From Hafnia paralvei ATCC 29927 (GTDB taxonomy: Bacteria; Pseudomonadota; Gammaproteobacteria; Enterobacterales; Enterobacteriaceae), in contig NZ_LXET01000044.1 in the NCBI RefSeq assembly GCF_001655005.1, positions 124,001-188,000 on the forward strand: DNA of 64,000 nt. Direction: 5' to 3'. A model generated the notes under the pieces. That model searched no databases, had not been told where the DNA came from, and saw nothing but the letters and a program-made list of their open reading frames with translations. The position numbers and the translations under genes were made by a program. Below are positions 51,655-63,500 of this stretch, one piece after another. Numbering within the stretch: the stretch's first letter is position 1; every line of letters begins with the position of its first letter.

Positions 51655-52268
51655 TAGCGGTAAAGCTCACGTTCAGCAGGAACAATCGCTAACTGCTGCT
51701 GCCAGCTAGCTAGCGTCAACAGCGCTAATTCGGACAAACCTTGATAGAACGGGTGCCGTGCGTCTTGCATCATCAACGTTAAATAGCGAGTGCTCCACGG
51801 TAAAAGATGCACGGACAGAAAATCACTCAACGCCTGAGGCTGCGATTCTGATAGCCATGCGGCCATCATTAACATCAGGCCAAACTGATCTTCGGGTTCT
51901 TTCTGCCCTATTTGCCCTTCAATCAGATGTTCACGCATCCATTGGCGCAGTGCCAGCGTCGAGTCACCAAAAAGCACGCTCTCTTTATCCAGATACACAG
52001 AACCCCACGGAGGAGCCGGTAGCGCATAGGGCCCAATAAACAAGCGCTGATGAGCATCTGTTAGCGACTCATCGGTCATAGCAGCCAATTTTGCCGCACA
52101 TTGTTCAAGCTGTTGCATCGAGCCATAAGGCCATTCGATGATCCACTCCGACGACGTGAGAATGTCGACTAATGGCGCACAAGTTTCACTTTCAGGGGAA
52201 TAATAAAACAGAGCACCCAATGAACGTGCCGAGATTGCAATATCTTGAAGCTGTTGAGGTTGTAACAT
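51654..52268 (-). CDS. dmsD: DMSO reductase maturation chaperone DmsD
   Basis: A TorD/DmsD-family redox-enzyme maturation protein (204 aa), all-helical. It binds the twin-arginine leader of DmsA and holds it for folding and cofactor insertion before Tat export. Family landmarks are the LFIGPYALPAPPWGSVYLDKE motif and EPEDQFGLMLMMAAWL. It overlaps the downstream ferredoxin by 1 bp and lies 113 bp after dmsC. In E. coli dmsD is in the ynf operon, so its presence here completes a dmsABCD unit. Confidence 0.92.
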   Translation of the reverse strand: MLQPQQLQDIAISARSLGALFYYSPESETCAPLVDILTSSEWIIEWPYGSMQQLEQCAAKLAAMTDESLTDAHQRLFIGPYALPAPPWGSVYLDKESVLFGDSTLALRQWMREHLIEGQIGQKEPEDQFGLMLMMAAWLSESQPQALSDFLSVHLLPWSTRYLTLMMQDARHPFYQGLSELALLTLASWQQQLAIVPAERELYR

Positions 52269-52381
52269 GAAGATACCAAATCAGTTTTAATGCAAAGTAG
52301 ATGAGACGATGAACGTGAGTTCACTAAAGTGTGGAGCTCAGAAGTGAGCTCCACCGATATTATCATCAATACATCAAGGCG

Positions 52382-53242
52382 TTAACCGGCTACGGCCATG
52401 CCAACAGTCATGTGCAGACCGTAGAACATACCGCGCCCGATCAATTCACCCGCCACAACTAGCGCAAAACCAATCACCAGCCATGCAACCGACGGCGTTT
52501 TACCCTTAATCATTGGGCAGATCCAGCATCCAAGCCCTAAGACAAGCAGCGCTAAACGCCATGCCAGCAGAGTGCCAAACGCGGGGATTAACGCCGATGC
52601 CTGTTGTACAGAACTGTGGATCTCAGCGAGGCCAAAGCCTTGCATAGCAACCGCGGCTACGCTCACTAATACGGCTAACACGCTGATAACGGGCAGTAGT
52701 CGCATGCTACAACCTAAAACACCCGCCGCACGTAGCAGTAGAAAGCCCAGCAAAGGCCCACCGATCAGCATCGTCAACACAAACCCTAGCGTGGTGTAAC
52801 CATTATGCCACGTGGGAACGGTATCGATCTGATATACGCGGCACATGGCATAGACAAACAGCAACCCCAAAACCATGGTGATCGCTAGCCAAAGTTTGCC
52901 TAATGCCGCAGGCATTTTGTTAAGCATCGCGAGGAGCCAATAAATCCCCCCCGCCGCAAAGAATACCGAGCCGCTGGCAATCTCGTTACTCAGGGCCGAC
53001 TCACCGATGCGGTTAAGCGAATTAAACGCTCGCATCGGAGAACCCAAGTGCATTACAGAAGCAATAAAGGCAATCCCCATGAGTACCCAAAGAAAGAACA
53101 TGCTGACATGCACTCGGCGCGTGAGCACCTCATCCAAACGACCCGCTATCAAGGCCAGCGCCATGATAATAAAGGCACCAACCACGCACTGCCCTAAAAC
53201 CGTGAAAATCATCAACGGCCATTCATGCCATCCCATACCCAT
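52382..53242 (-). CDS. dmsC: DMSO reductase anchor subunit DmsC
   Basis: An eight-helix membrane anchor (286 aa; 287 in E. coli) that oxidises menaquinol and passes electrons to DmsB. Matches include MGWHEWPLMIFTVLGQCVVG, HLGSPMRAFNSLNRIGESALSNEIASGS and GELIGRGMFYGLHMTVGMAV. The ATG at 53242 has AGGAGG 6 nt upstream. The longer frame to 53305 would overlap dmsB. It starts 1 bp after the dmsB stop. Confidence 0.96.
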   Translation of the reverse strand: MGMGWHEWPLMIFTVLGQCVVGAFIIMALALIAGRLDEVLTRRVHVSMFFLWVLMGIAFIASVMHLGSPMRAFNSLNRIGESALSNEIASGSVFFAAGGIYWLLAMLNKMPAALGKLWLAITMVLGLLFVYAMCRVYQIDTVPTWHNGYTTLGFVLTMLIGGPLLGFLLLRAAGVLGCSMRLLPVISVLAVLVSVAAVAMQGFGLAEIHSSVQQASALIPAFGTLLAWRLALLVLGLGCWICPMIKGKTPSVAWLVIGFALVVAGELIGRGMFYGLHMTVGMAVAG

Positions 53243-53243
53243 C

Positions 53244-53861
53244 TCAGACCTCCTTCGGATTTGCCAGATAACCGGTTGTATCTCCGACCGGACGACTGTT
53301 GGCATTAGGTTTTAATACGATGTTCGGCTTAGTGAAGTGCGCCGCAGGCAACGGAGCCACCTCTGCTAAGTCACCATATTTGGCGCGCAGTTCTTCAATC
53401 GGTGCTAAATCAAGCGCGCGCAGTGGGCAAGACTCAACGCAGATTGGCTTCTTACCTTCTGCCACGCGCTCGTAACAGCCATCACACTTGGTCATGTGCC
53501 CCTTCTCCTCATTGTACTGAGGAGCGCCATACGGGCAGGCCATGTGGCAATAGCGACAACCAATGCAAACCTCTTCATTGACGACGACAAAGCCATCCTC
53601 TCGTTTGTGCATCGCGCCGCTCGGACACACTTTAGTACAGGCAGGATCGCTACAGTGGTTACACGAAATGGATAGATAATAGGCAAACACATTTTGGTGA
53701 TACACACCGTTATCTTCCTGCCAGTCCCCCCCCGCATATTCATAAATGCGGCGGAAGCTAACGTCTGGTGTCAAATTTTTAAAATCTTTGCAGGCCAGCT
53801 CGCAGGTTTTGCAGCCGGTGCAACGACTAGAGTCGATATAAAAGCCGTATTGCGTTGTCAT
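53244..53861 (-). CDS. dmsB: DMSO reductase iron-sulfur subunit DmsB
   Basis: A 205-aa ferredoxin-like subunit with 16 cysteines for four [4Fe-4S] clusters: CTGCKTCELACKD, CNHCSDPACTKVCPSGAM, CIGCRYCHMACPYG and CDGCYERVAEGKKPICVESCP. It relays electrons from DmsC to the Mo site of DmsA on the periplasmic face. Ten bp downstream of dmsA. Confidence 0.97.
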   Translation of the reverse strand: MTTQYGFYIDSSRCTGCKTCELACKDFKNLTPDVSFRRIYEYAGGDWQEDNGVYHQNVFAYYLSISCNHCSDPACTKVCPSGAMHKREDGFVVVNEEVCIGCRYCHMACPYGAPQYNEEKGHMTKCDGCYERVAEGKKPICVESCPLRALDLAPIEELRAKYGDLAEVAPLPAAHFTKPNIVLKPNANSRPVGDTTGYLANPKEV

Positions 53862-53871
53862 CAGCTACTCC

Positions 53872-56316
53872 TTATGCCTTGGTGACTTGAACAAGATTCG
53901 AATGAGACGGGTTGCCTTTCGCTAATGGCGACGGACGCTGCGTGGTGAGCACATTTATCGACCCTGCGTGATCGACTCGATTTGCATCAGGGCTGTACCA
54001 TGCGCCTTCGCCTAGTGCGACAACACCCGGCATCATTCTAGGGGTCACTTTGGCATTAATACGAACTTCGCCGCGCTGGTTGAAAATGCGCACGATATCG
54101 CCGTTGGCAATACCACGTTGTTTCGCATCTATTGGGTTAATCCACATCTCCTGACGGCAAGCTGCTTTCAATACGTCGACGTTGCCATAGGTAGAGTGGG
54201 TGCGCGCCTTATAATGGAATCCCGTCAACTGCAGTGGGAATTTTTCAACGAGCGGATCGTCATAGCCTTCAAAACCCGCGCTGTAAATCGGCAGAGGGTC
54301 AATGACATCGTCTTTAGCCAATTCCCACGTGGCTGCTTTTTCAGCGAGCTGCGTTGAATAAATCTCTATTTTGCCCGATGGGGTCGTCAGTGGATTAGCT
54401 ACCGGATCCTCACGAAACGCCTTGTAAGCGACGTGATGACCTTCGGGATCGCGCTGCTTATAAATCCCTTGCTGGCGGAAATCGTCAAACGACGGCAGCC
54501 CTGGCATCGCTTGCTGAGACTGTTGATACAGATGGCGTAGCCACTCTTCCTGAGTACGACCTTCGGTAAATTGAGCTTCCACGTCCATGCGCTTCGCCAA
54601 CTCACTGGTCATTTCGTAGATATTTTTGCATTCGAAACGAGGCTTGATGACCTGATCGGCAAAAATAACGTAAGACATGTTGCCCGCCGAAGCATCTAAA
54701 CAGAAGTCCATTTGCTCCGACGCAGTACAGTCAGGCAGCAAGATGTCGGCGTATTTAGCCGAAGCGGTCATGTGGTTATCAATGACCACAATCATTTCGC
54801 ACTTTTTATCATCTTGTAGAATGTCATGCGTACGGTTGATCTCAGAATGCTGGTTCACCAAACAGTTACCCGCATAGTTCCAGATCATTTTGATTGGCAC
54901 GTCCAGCTTATCTTTGCCGCGCACCCCATCTCGCGTTGCTGTCATTTCGGGGCCACGTACAATCGCGTCCGTCCACATGAACATGGAAATACTGGTTTTA
55001 ACCGGATTCTCCAGGGTCGGCATGCGAACAAAGTCGAGAGAATACGACCCTTCACGTGCACCACTATTGCCGCCGTGAATCCCCACGTTGCCGGTTAAAA
55101 TCGCCAACATAGAAATTGCGCGCGAAGCCAACTCGCCGTTTGAATGGCGCTGTGGCCCCCAGCCTTGTGAAATATAAGCGGGTTTAGCCGCGCCAATTTC
55201 ACGAGCAAGCTTGATAATTTTATCCGCCGGAATACCCGTAATTGCTGCCGCCCACTCTGGCGTTTTGGCTACACCATCAGCCCCTAGGCCTAAAATGTAG
55301 GCTTTATAGTGGCCATTGGCTGGAGCTCCTTCCGGCATGGTTTTTTCGTCATAGCCAACACAGTATTTATCTAGGAATGCCTGATCGACCAAATCCTCGG
55401 TGATCATCACATGTGCTAAGGCAGAGGCTAACGCCGCGTCGGTACCTGGACGAATAGGCACCCATTCGTCTTCGCGTCCAGCGCCTGTATCGGTATAGCG
55501 CGGATCGATAATGATCATACGGGCATTAGATTTCTGTCGAGCCTGCTCCAGATAGTAAGTCACCCCGCCGCCGCTCATTCGCGTTTCACCAGGGTTATTA
55601 CCAAATAGAACCACTAATTTACTATTTTCGATATCTGACGGACTATTCCCATCGGCCCAACCGCCGTAGGTGTAATTCAACCCTTCAGCAATTTGCGCTG
55701 TACTGTAATCGCCGTAATGATTCAGATAGCCGCCACAGCAATTCATTAGGCGAGCAATCAGAGTCGCCCCCGGTGGCCAAGAGCGTGTCATCGTACCGCC
55801 CAGCGTACCGGTGCCGTAGTTCAGATAGATAGCTTCGTTACCATAGTCTTTAATGATGTGCTGCATACTAGCCGCGATGGTATCGAAGGCTTCTTCCCAG
55901 CTTATGCGTTTGAATTTACCTTCCCCACGCGCGCCAACGCGTTTCATGGGATATTTCAGACGGTCGGCGTTGTAAACGCGGCGACGCATAGAACGCCCAC
56001 GTAAGCATGCGCGAACCTGATGCAAGCCCTCATAATTGTCGTCACCTGTGTTATCGGTTTCGACATATTTAATTTCGCCATCAACAACATGCATGCGTAA
56101 CGGGCAACGGCTGCCACAGTTTACGGTACATGCACTCCAGATAACTTTTTCATCTTTTCCCAAAGATGTTGTGCCTGACTGAGCTGCTGCCTTACGGGCA
56201 AACGGCAGAGATAATCCACCACTCGCCGCAACTAAACCGCCGATAGCGCTGGATTTAACCAGCTTGCGGCGGCTCACCTGCGTAGACAATAAGCCTGTCT
56301 CTTTCGTATTTTTCAT
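53872..56316 (-). CDS. dmsA: DMSO reductase catalytic subunit DmsA
   Basis: Molybdo-bis-(MGD) enzyme reducing DMSO and amine N-oxides at the end of an anaerobic respiratory chain; 814 aa as in E. coli. Tat signal SRRKLVK at residues 15-21, cleavage near KAAAQS. The N-terminal [4Fe-4S] site is CTVNCGSRCPLR with a later Cys in RACLRGR. Mo-ligand serine region is NHYGDYSTAQIAEG. The remainder is nearly colinear with E. coli DmsA, including LTTQRPSPLAKGNPSH at the end. Confidence 0.97.
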   Translation of the reverse strand: MKNTKETGLLSTQVSRRKLVKSSAIGGLVAASGGLSLPFARKAAAQSGTTSLGKDEKVIWSACTVNCGSRCPLRMHVVDGEIKYVETDNTGDDNYEGLHQVRACLRGRSMRRRVYNADRLKYPMKRVGARGEGKFKRISWEEAFDTIAASMQHIIKDYGNEAIYLNYGTGTLGGTMTRSWPPGATLIARLMNCCGGYLNHYGDYSTAQIAEGLNYTYGGWADGNSPSDIENSKLVVLFGNNPGETRMSGGGVTYYLEQARQKSNARMIIIDPRYTDTGAGREDEWVPIRPGTDAALASALAHVMITEDLVDQAFLDKYCVGYDEKTMPEGAPANGHYKAYILGLGADGVAKTPEWAAAITGIPADKIIKLAREIGAAKPAYISQGWGPQRHSNGELASRAISMLAILTGNVGIHGGNSGAREGSYSLDFVRMPTLENPVKTSISMFMWTDAIVRGPEMTATRDGVRGKDKLDVPIKMIWNYAGNCLVNQHSEINRTHDILQDDKKCEMIVVIDNHMTASAKYADILLPDCTASEQMDFCLDASAGNMSYVIFADQVIKPRFECKNIYEMTSELAKRMDVEAQFTEGRTQEEWLRHLYQQSQQAMPGLPSFDDFRQQGIYKQRDPEGHHVAYKAFREDPVANPLTTPSGKIEIYSTQLAEKAATWELAKDDVIDPLPIYSAGFEGYDDPLVEKFPLQLTGFHYKARTHSTYGNVDVLKAACRQEMWINPIDAKQRGIANGDIVRIFNQRGEVRINAKVTPRMMPGVVALGEGAWYSPDANRVDHAGSINVLTTQRPSPLAKGNPSHSNLVQVTKA

Positions 56317-56605
56317 ACAATACCCACTCAGTTTGCTTTCAAAACAAAAAATATGACTGAAAATTTTCTGACGAACGTCTATGCGTTTTTTTATTAGTCA
56401 GTAAAACGGAAAGTGGAGGTATTACGTAATTTGCTGTTTCAAGCGCGCTCACTGCGCCAGATAAAACATAAACTCGCAATTAATTGGAATGAAATTGAGC
56501 AAATATCCGTATCCACTTTCTCAAATGGATAATACTTCTTTGGGAGTAAGTCATATTGTTTGATGTCAATAAACACTCGTAGAACGCAGGCACAGGTGGT
56601 TTATG
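56317..56605 (-). promoter_or_regulatory. dmsA upstream region with FNR-like box
   Basis: An FNR-like palindrome TTGAT-GTCA-ATAAA at 56560-56573 has one mismatch to TTGATNNNNATCAA. A minus-strand -10-like TATTAT is at 56529-56534, putting the box roughly 40-45 bp before a possible start near 56522. dmsA begins about 205 bp further on. E. coli dmsABC is FNR-activated. Confidence 0.55.
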
Positions 56606-56607
56606 TG

Positions 56608-56739
56608 ATGCAATTAACAGCTTTTCAAAATCATAAACTTACGTTTGAGAATGCAAATCAATTAGCCATCGGCATCGATAAAGAAGCGAATAGATTGACC
56701 AGAAATAATTCTCACGATATTGAAATAGAACGGGGTTAA
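56608..56739 (+). CDS. Possible small ORF, unknown
   Basis: A 43-codon ORF (MQLTAFQNHKLTF... to ...DIEIERG) with AGGTGG 8 nt upstream of the ATG. I do not recognise the protein, and composition is ordinary. It lies in the 530-bp dmsA-serS gap, on the strand opposite both neighbours. It may be a remnant or chance. Confidence 0.2.
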   Translation: MQLTAFQNHKLTFENANQLAIGIDKEANRLTRNNSHDIEIERG

Positions 56740-56810
56740 ATATGACTATAAAAAGTGGCTTGAAAAACGTGGTAATTGAATAAATAGAGAAAGCAGTTAT
56801 TTAGTTTATA

Positions 56811-56834
56811 AAAAAAGCGCCCGTAGGCGCTTTT
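56811..56834 (-). terminator. Intrinsic terminator of serS
   Basis: On the minus strand AAAAGCGCC-TACG-GGCGCTTTT followed by seven T in total, 17 bp after the serS stop. Confidence 0.9.
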
Positions 56835-56850
56835 ACAAACATATTCGAGA

Positions 56851-58251
<1,401 letters not shown>

Positions 58252-59595
58252 TTAGCGGTAGCGTTTTGTCGGGCTATTTTGATCCTGCTCAGCCAACCAT
58301 GCCAGTTTTTCACCAATTTTGCCCTCTAAACCACGGTTAGTAGGCACATAATATCGGGTTTGTGACATTTCAGGTGGGAAGTAGACTTCACCGGCAGCAT
58401 AGGCATGAGTCTCATCATGCGCATAACGGTACTCCGCCCCTAGCCCCATTTCCTTCATTAGCTTGGTCGGTGCATTGCGCAAATGATCGGGAACATCATA
58501 ATCAGGGCGCTCTTTCGCATCATGCAAAGCGGCTTTGAACGCGGTATAAACTGCGTTACTTTTCGGTGCACAGGCTAAATAAACGATTGCCTGCGCAATT
58601 GCGCGCTCACCTTCGGCTGGCCCTACTCGGGTAAAACAATCCCATGCGGAAATGGCCACCTGCATGCCACGCGGATCGGCATTACCGACATCTTCGGATG
58701 CAATCGCCAACAGGCGCCGAGCCACATACAGCGGATCACCGCCGGCAGTAATAATGCGGGCATACCAATAGAGCGCCGCATCCGGTGAGGAACCTCGTAC
58801 CGATTTATGCAACGCCGAAATCAAATCGTAAAAACGGTCACCTTTATTATCAAAGCGAGCACTGCGCTCGCCTGACACTTCTTTCAGAAGATTCGGCGTT
58901 AATACACGATTGCCGCTGGCATCAACTTCCGCCATATCGGCCATCATTTCCAACGTGTTTAGTGCACGGCGGGCATCCCCGCCGACCAGCTCGGCAATCA
59001 TATTGCGAGTATCATCTGGCAGAACAATATTTTGTCCGCCGTAGCCACGCTCTTTGTCGGCCATCGCCTGATTGAGCACTTCGATAATATCGTCGCTGGT
59101 CAGCGCCTTAAGCAGATAAACACGGGCACGTGAGAGCAGCGCCGAGTTCAACTCAAAAGAAGGATTTTCAGTCGTAGCGCCGATGAAGGTGATGGTGCCA
59201 TCTTCGATATGCGGCAGGAACGCATCCTGCTGACTTTTGTTAAATCGGTGAACTTCATCAACAAACAGAATGGTGCGGCGGCCAGCATCACGATTATGCC
59301 GAGCTCGCTCGATAGCCTCACGGATCTCTTTGATACCGGAGGTTACCGCCGAAATACGCTCAACGTCCGCATTACCATAGCGACCGATCAATTCTGCCAG
59401 CGTTGTTTTACCTGTCCCTGGAGGCCCCCACAAAATCATTGAATGCAGGTGACCTGCTTCGATAGCTCGCGGCAACGGTTTGCCAACAGCCAGCAGATGA
59501 CGCTGTCCGATATACTGCTTCAATGTTTCTGGCCGCATACGCGCGGCCAGTGGTTGAAACTCGTTCTGCGAGAAGTCGAGGGACAGATTACTCAC
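58252..59595 (-). CDS. rarA: Replication-associated recombination protein A (RarA/MgsA)
   Basis: A clamp-loader-like AAA+ ATPase acting at stalled replication forks, 447 aa as in E. coli. Walker A GPPGTGKT is at residues 57-64, Walker [17 protein letters not shown], sensor [23 protein letters not shown], and the C-terminal tetramerisation and helical regions end PTKRYR. Conserved order serS-rarA-lolA. It starts 28 bp after the lolA stop. Confidence 0.96.
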   Translation of the reverse strand: MSNLSLDFSQNEFQPLAARMRPETLKQYIGQRHLLAVGKPLPRAIEAGHLHSMILWGPPGTGKTTLAELIGRYGNADVERISAVTSGIKEIREAIERARHNRDAGRRTILFVDEVHRFNKSQQDAFLPHIEDGTITFIGATTENPSFELNSALLSRARVYLLKALTSDDIIEVLNQAMADKERGYGGQNIVLPDDTRNMIAELVGGDARRALNTLEMMADMAEVDASGNRVLTPNLLKEVSGERSARFDNKGDRFYDLISALHKSVRGSSPDAALYWYARIITAGGDPLYVARRLLAIASEDVGNADPRGMQVAISAWDCFTRVGPAEGERAIAQAIVYLACAPKSNAVYTAFKAALHDAKERPDYDVPDHLRNAPTKLMKEMGLGAEYRYAHDETHAYAAGEVYFPPEMSQTRYYVPTNRGLEGKIGEKLAWLAEQDQNSPTKRYR

Positions 59596-59623
59596 TGGCT
59601 TTTCCCATTCAGTATTTTTAAAA

Positions 59624-60235
59624 CTATTGACGCTGATCGTCCACCGTCACACCTTTAGGCGGAGTGAACTGGAATTTGCTGGCATCAACCACACCGCTTT
59701 GCTGGCTTTTCAGCTTGTAAGCACTGCTCTGGCCATCTTGTTCAACTGCGGTAAAGCTGTTAATAGTGCCCGTTGGCGATACGCTAATCGTGAATTTCTT
59801 GAGGTTATTTTTCTGGCTTTTTGGTGTCAGATCAAAAGTATCCCCTGTTTGTTTCACATTATACTGATTCCACTCTTTCGCATCGTTGCGGGTAATCAGC
59901 ATAAACGGCGTATTGCTCGTCGCACTGTCTAGCCACGTCGCGGTCACTTGCTCAACAAACGGATTATAGAACCACAGCGTTTTACCATCAGAAACCAAAA
60001 CGCTCTCATCCGGTGACGTCATATGCCAGTTGAACAGGTTCGGACGTTTTACCCAAAGTTCACCTTCGCCCTGCTGTACCGCCGCTCCATCAGCCGTCGT
60101 TACCGTCTGGGTAAAGCTTGAATGGAAACTATTCACTTTATCCAAACGGCTTTGTAAATCACTCGTTGGAGACGCCTGCACCGCTGTAGATGCAAAACCG
60201 GTTACCAGACAGCACGCTAATAACAACTTTTTCAT
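59624..60235 (-). CDS. lolA: Outer-membrane lipoprotein carrier protein LolA
   Basis: A periplasmic chaperone that carries lipoproteins from LolCDE to LolB. The signal peptide ends at about residue 21 (STAVQA), giving a mature protein of about 182 aa. Family motifs: [53 protein letters not shown] and the C-terminal [15 protein letters not shown]. 203 aa as in E. coli. Position between rarA and ftsK is conserved. Confidence 0.97.
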   Translation of the reverse strand: MKKLLLACCLVTGFASTAVQASPTSDLQSRLDKVNSFHSSFTQTVTTADGAAVQQGEGELWVKRPNLFNWHMTSPDESVLVSDGKTLWFYNPFVEQVTATWLDSATSNTPFMLITRNDAKEWNQYNVKQTGDTFDLTPKSQKNNLKKFTISVSPTGTINSFTAVEQDGQSSAYKLKSQQSGVVDASKFQFTPPKGVTVDDQRQ

Positions 60236-60472
60236 TATGTTCTATACCTTTTTTCGGTCACAGTTAACTGCTGAATACAGATAACCTCGGCTGATTTTTA
60301 TCGTCTGGTCAACGGTGATTACGCCGCTGCACCACGCTTTATATTACCCAATATAATACGCTAACTTTAGCGAATAGACATGGGGTTATCATCGGTAACA
60401 TTCTGAATGACGGTGATTTACACATCTTTGCTCTGCTAGACGCGTCGTGATTTATTCAGCAACTGTCTGAAA

Positions 60473-60502
60473 TAAAACGGGCGGTGAAATCACCGCCCGT
60501 AA
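60473..60502 (-). terminator. Intrinsic terminator of ftsK
   Basis: ACGGGCGGTG-ATTT-CACCGCCCGT with TTTTATTT following on the minus strand, 25 bp past the ftsK stop. Confidence 0.9.
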
Positions 60503-60526
60503 GCTACACGTCATCAATAATATGAA

Positions 60527-63500
60527 TTACATATCATGCGATGGCGGAGCCAGCACTTCACGGTTACCGTTATTTCCCGGCGAGCTCACAATGCCCTGAG
60601 CTTCCATCTGTTCAACAATACGAGCCGCACGGTTATAACCAATACGGAATTGTCGCTGAACACCGGAAATCGAAGCACGACGTTTATCAACAACAAAGGC
60701 AACGGCCTGATCGAATAGCGGATCCAGCTCTTCATCACTATCTAATCCTAAGCCGCCTTCCCCATCTTCAGACGAGCTCAAGATACTGTCGATATATTGC
60801 GGACGACCACGCGCTTTCCAGTCCTGTACGACGGCATGAACCTCTTCATCGCGGACGAATGCACCGTGCACGCGAACCGGCATTGAAGAGTTAGGCGGCA
60901 TATACAGCATATCCCCCATCCCCAGCAGCGATTCTGCGCCCCCCTGATCGAGGATCGTTCGGGAGTCGATCTTGCTAGAAACCGTAAAGGCGATACGTGT
61001 CGGAATGTTTGCTTTGATCAAACCGGTAATAACATCCACCGACGGACGCTGGGTCGCCAGCACCAAGTGAATACCTGCCGCACGCGCTTTCTGAGCCAAA
61101 CGGGCGATCAGTTCTTCCACTTTCTTACCAACGGCCATCATCAGGTCGGCGAACTCGTCCACCAGCACCACAATATAAGGCAGTTTCTCCAGTACTGGTG
61201 GCGTCATGTCCATGCTGTCGCCCGGTTTCCAGAACGGATCTGGAATTGGACGTCCCATCGCAATCGCCTGTTCAACGCGCTCGTTATAACCCGCAAGGTT
61301 ACGTACACCCAGCGCAGACATCAGCTTATAACGACGCTCCATCTCACCGACACACCAACGCAATGCATTAGCGGCATCTTTCATATCTGTGACCACTTCG
61401 GTCAACAGATGTGGAATACCTTCGTAGACAGAAAGCTCCAGCATTTTCGGGTCGATCATGATGAAGCGCACTTCATCCGGCGTCGCCTTATACAGCATGC
61501 TGAGGATCATGGCGTTCACGCCCACCGACTTACCGGACCCCGTAGTACCTGCCACCAACAAATGCGGCATTTTAGCCAAGTCGGCGATGACGGGCTGCCC
61601 AGCAATATCTTTCCCCAAGACAATAGTCAACGGAGAAGGGCTTTCGCGGAACTTGGAGCAATCCAACACTTCACGCAGGTACACAGTTTGACGATGTTTA
61701 TTCGGCAATTCCAAACCGACATAAGGTTTACCCGGAATGACCTCAACCACACGTACCGCAACCGCAGAGAGCGAACGCGCCAGATCTCGCGACAGGTTAG
61801 AGATACGCGCTGCTTTTACACCTGGCGCAAGATCCAACTCGAAGCGGGTGATAACTGGGCCTGGAGAGATCCCAACAACCTCGGCTTTGACACGATAGTC
61901 CGCTAAACGCGACTCCACCAGATTCCCCACCTGCTCCAGCGCGAACATATCTACAGGTTCAGAGTTGGCCGGAGGTTCAGTCAGCAGGTCCAGCGTCGGT
62001 AAAGGCGTCGTCGGTTTTTCCAACGGCTGCTCATGACCGCGCATCAGGAATGGATGAATTAAACCATCCATGGCCGGATGCTGTCCTGTCGATTGCTGCG
62101 CCACTGGCTGTTGAGCGTTCGGTTGTTGAATGCTTGGCGGTGGCGTAACCGGCGCCGCAGGTGGCTGCTGATAAACATTCGGTTGAACGGGTGCAGGCTG
62201 CTGCGAATACTGCGACGCCGCGGGCTGTTGATAGGACTGAGGCTGTGATGGTTGCACTGGCTCATCGTAACGGCCAAATGGCACATCATAGGCATCGCTG
62301 TCACGTGCGGCCGTTTCTTCCTGCTCAGGGGTAATCGTGAACAAAGGCTCCGAAGGACCATCATCCACCAAATCAGCCACAGGCGTAAATCCAAACGCAT
62401 TATTACTTGCTGCCGCTTCGCTTAACGCTTTCGCAGGCGAGAAGTCCATCAGGTCATTACGGGAAGCAGTGACACCGCTTAATGCATAAGAATTATCATC
62501 CGTTGCATCAGTCTGCTGCTGATAACGCTGTTGCTGCTGGGAAGAAAACTCGCTTTGCAGACGCGCCATTTCAGCCGCCTGCTCATCTTCAGCCTGATGC
62601 TCATATTGTTGTTCGCCATAGCGCTGTTGCTGCTGCTCCGCAAACGCCTGACGCAGCGCCGTTTGCTCTCTCAGTGCTTCATCATCAACCGGCTCAACAT
62701 TATTTTGTTCTAAATTTTGCTCTAGCGACTGCTGCGGACTCTGCTGGGCTCTCAGACGCTGAGCCTCAGCTTCTTTCTTAGCTTGCTCTTCCGCCATACG
62801 CTGCGAAGGAAGCTTAATCCCAAGAGAGGCTAATTCACGGCGAGTAGGGATCCGTACCGGATTTGGTCGCGGCAGTTCTGGACCATTCCCTTGTTTCACC
62901 TGCAGGCTGCTGTCTTCCGTCGCGCTAAACGCAGGCATGAATAGAGCACCGGCAGCAGCGGCTGTAGACACCGTAGTCGGAACAGTATCATCCCGTGAAG
63001 CGGCGCCAAACGGCATACTATTGGAGGATAACCCCGGATTGATATATGGCGTTTTAGGCAGTTCATCACGATCGAAATGTGATGCACTGAAATTCATACC
63101 CGGTGCAGACGATGGTGTAGAAGGCGTCTCTGGTTCCAAACTCCCCAAACGCGGCCCCTCATCATCCCATGCAGAACGTGCTGGACGAGTTGGCGTATGT
63201 GACACATTCGTTGGGCGATCTTCCGGCATCTCGAAAGAGTATAGCGGAGGCATACTAGGCTTAATTTCTGCCACCGGCTCAGGCTCTGAGGCGCTAAAGG
63301 CCATGGGCTGAGTCGCTGCAGAAGCAACTGGCTGAGCCGAAGCCACCGCGGCGCCAACGGCAGAAACAGCCGCCGCCGGTTTTAATTCATGGCTGACAGC
63401 AGGCTGTGCGGATTCATCCAGAGACATTTCCGCCTCATGCAGCGGACGTAATTTACCCAGAAGAGGATCGTTTTCGTCCTCATCGACACTTGGCAACTCT

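Noticed and set aside
61067..61906. 279-codon plus-strand frame opposite ftsK
   Set aside because: Mirror frame of the conserved FtsK motor; composition (His, Arg, Gln rich) is that of a reverse-strand shadow.
62059..62720. Glutamine/proline-rich stretch of ftsK as a tandem repeat or assembly artefact
   Set aside because: Low-complexity linkers of variable length and composition are normal between FtsK domains; both flanking domains remain in frame.
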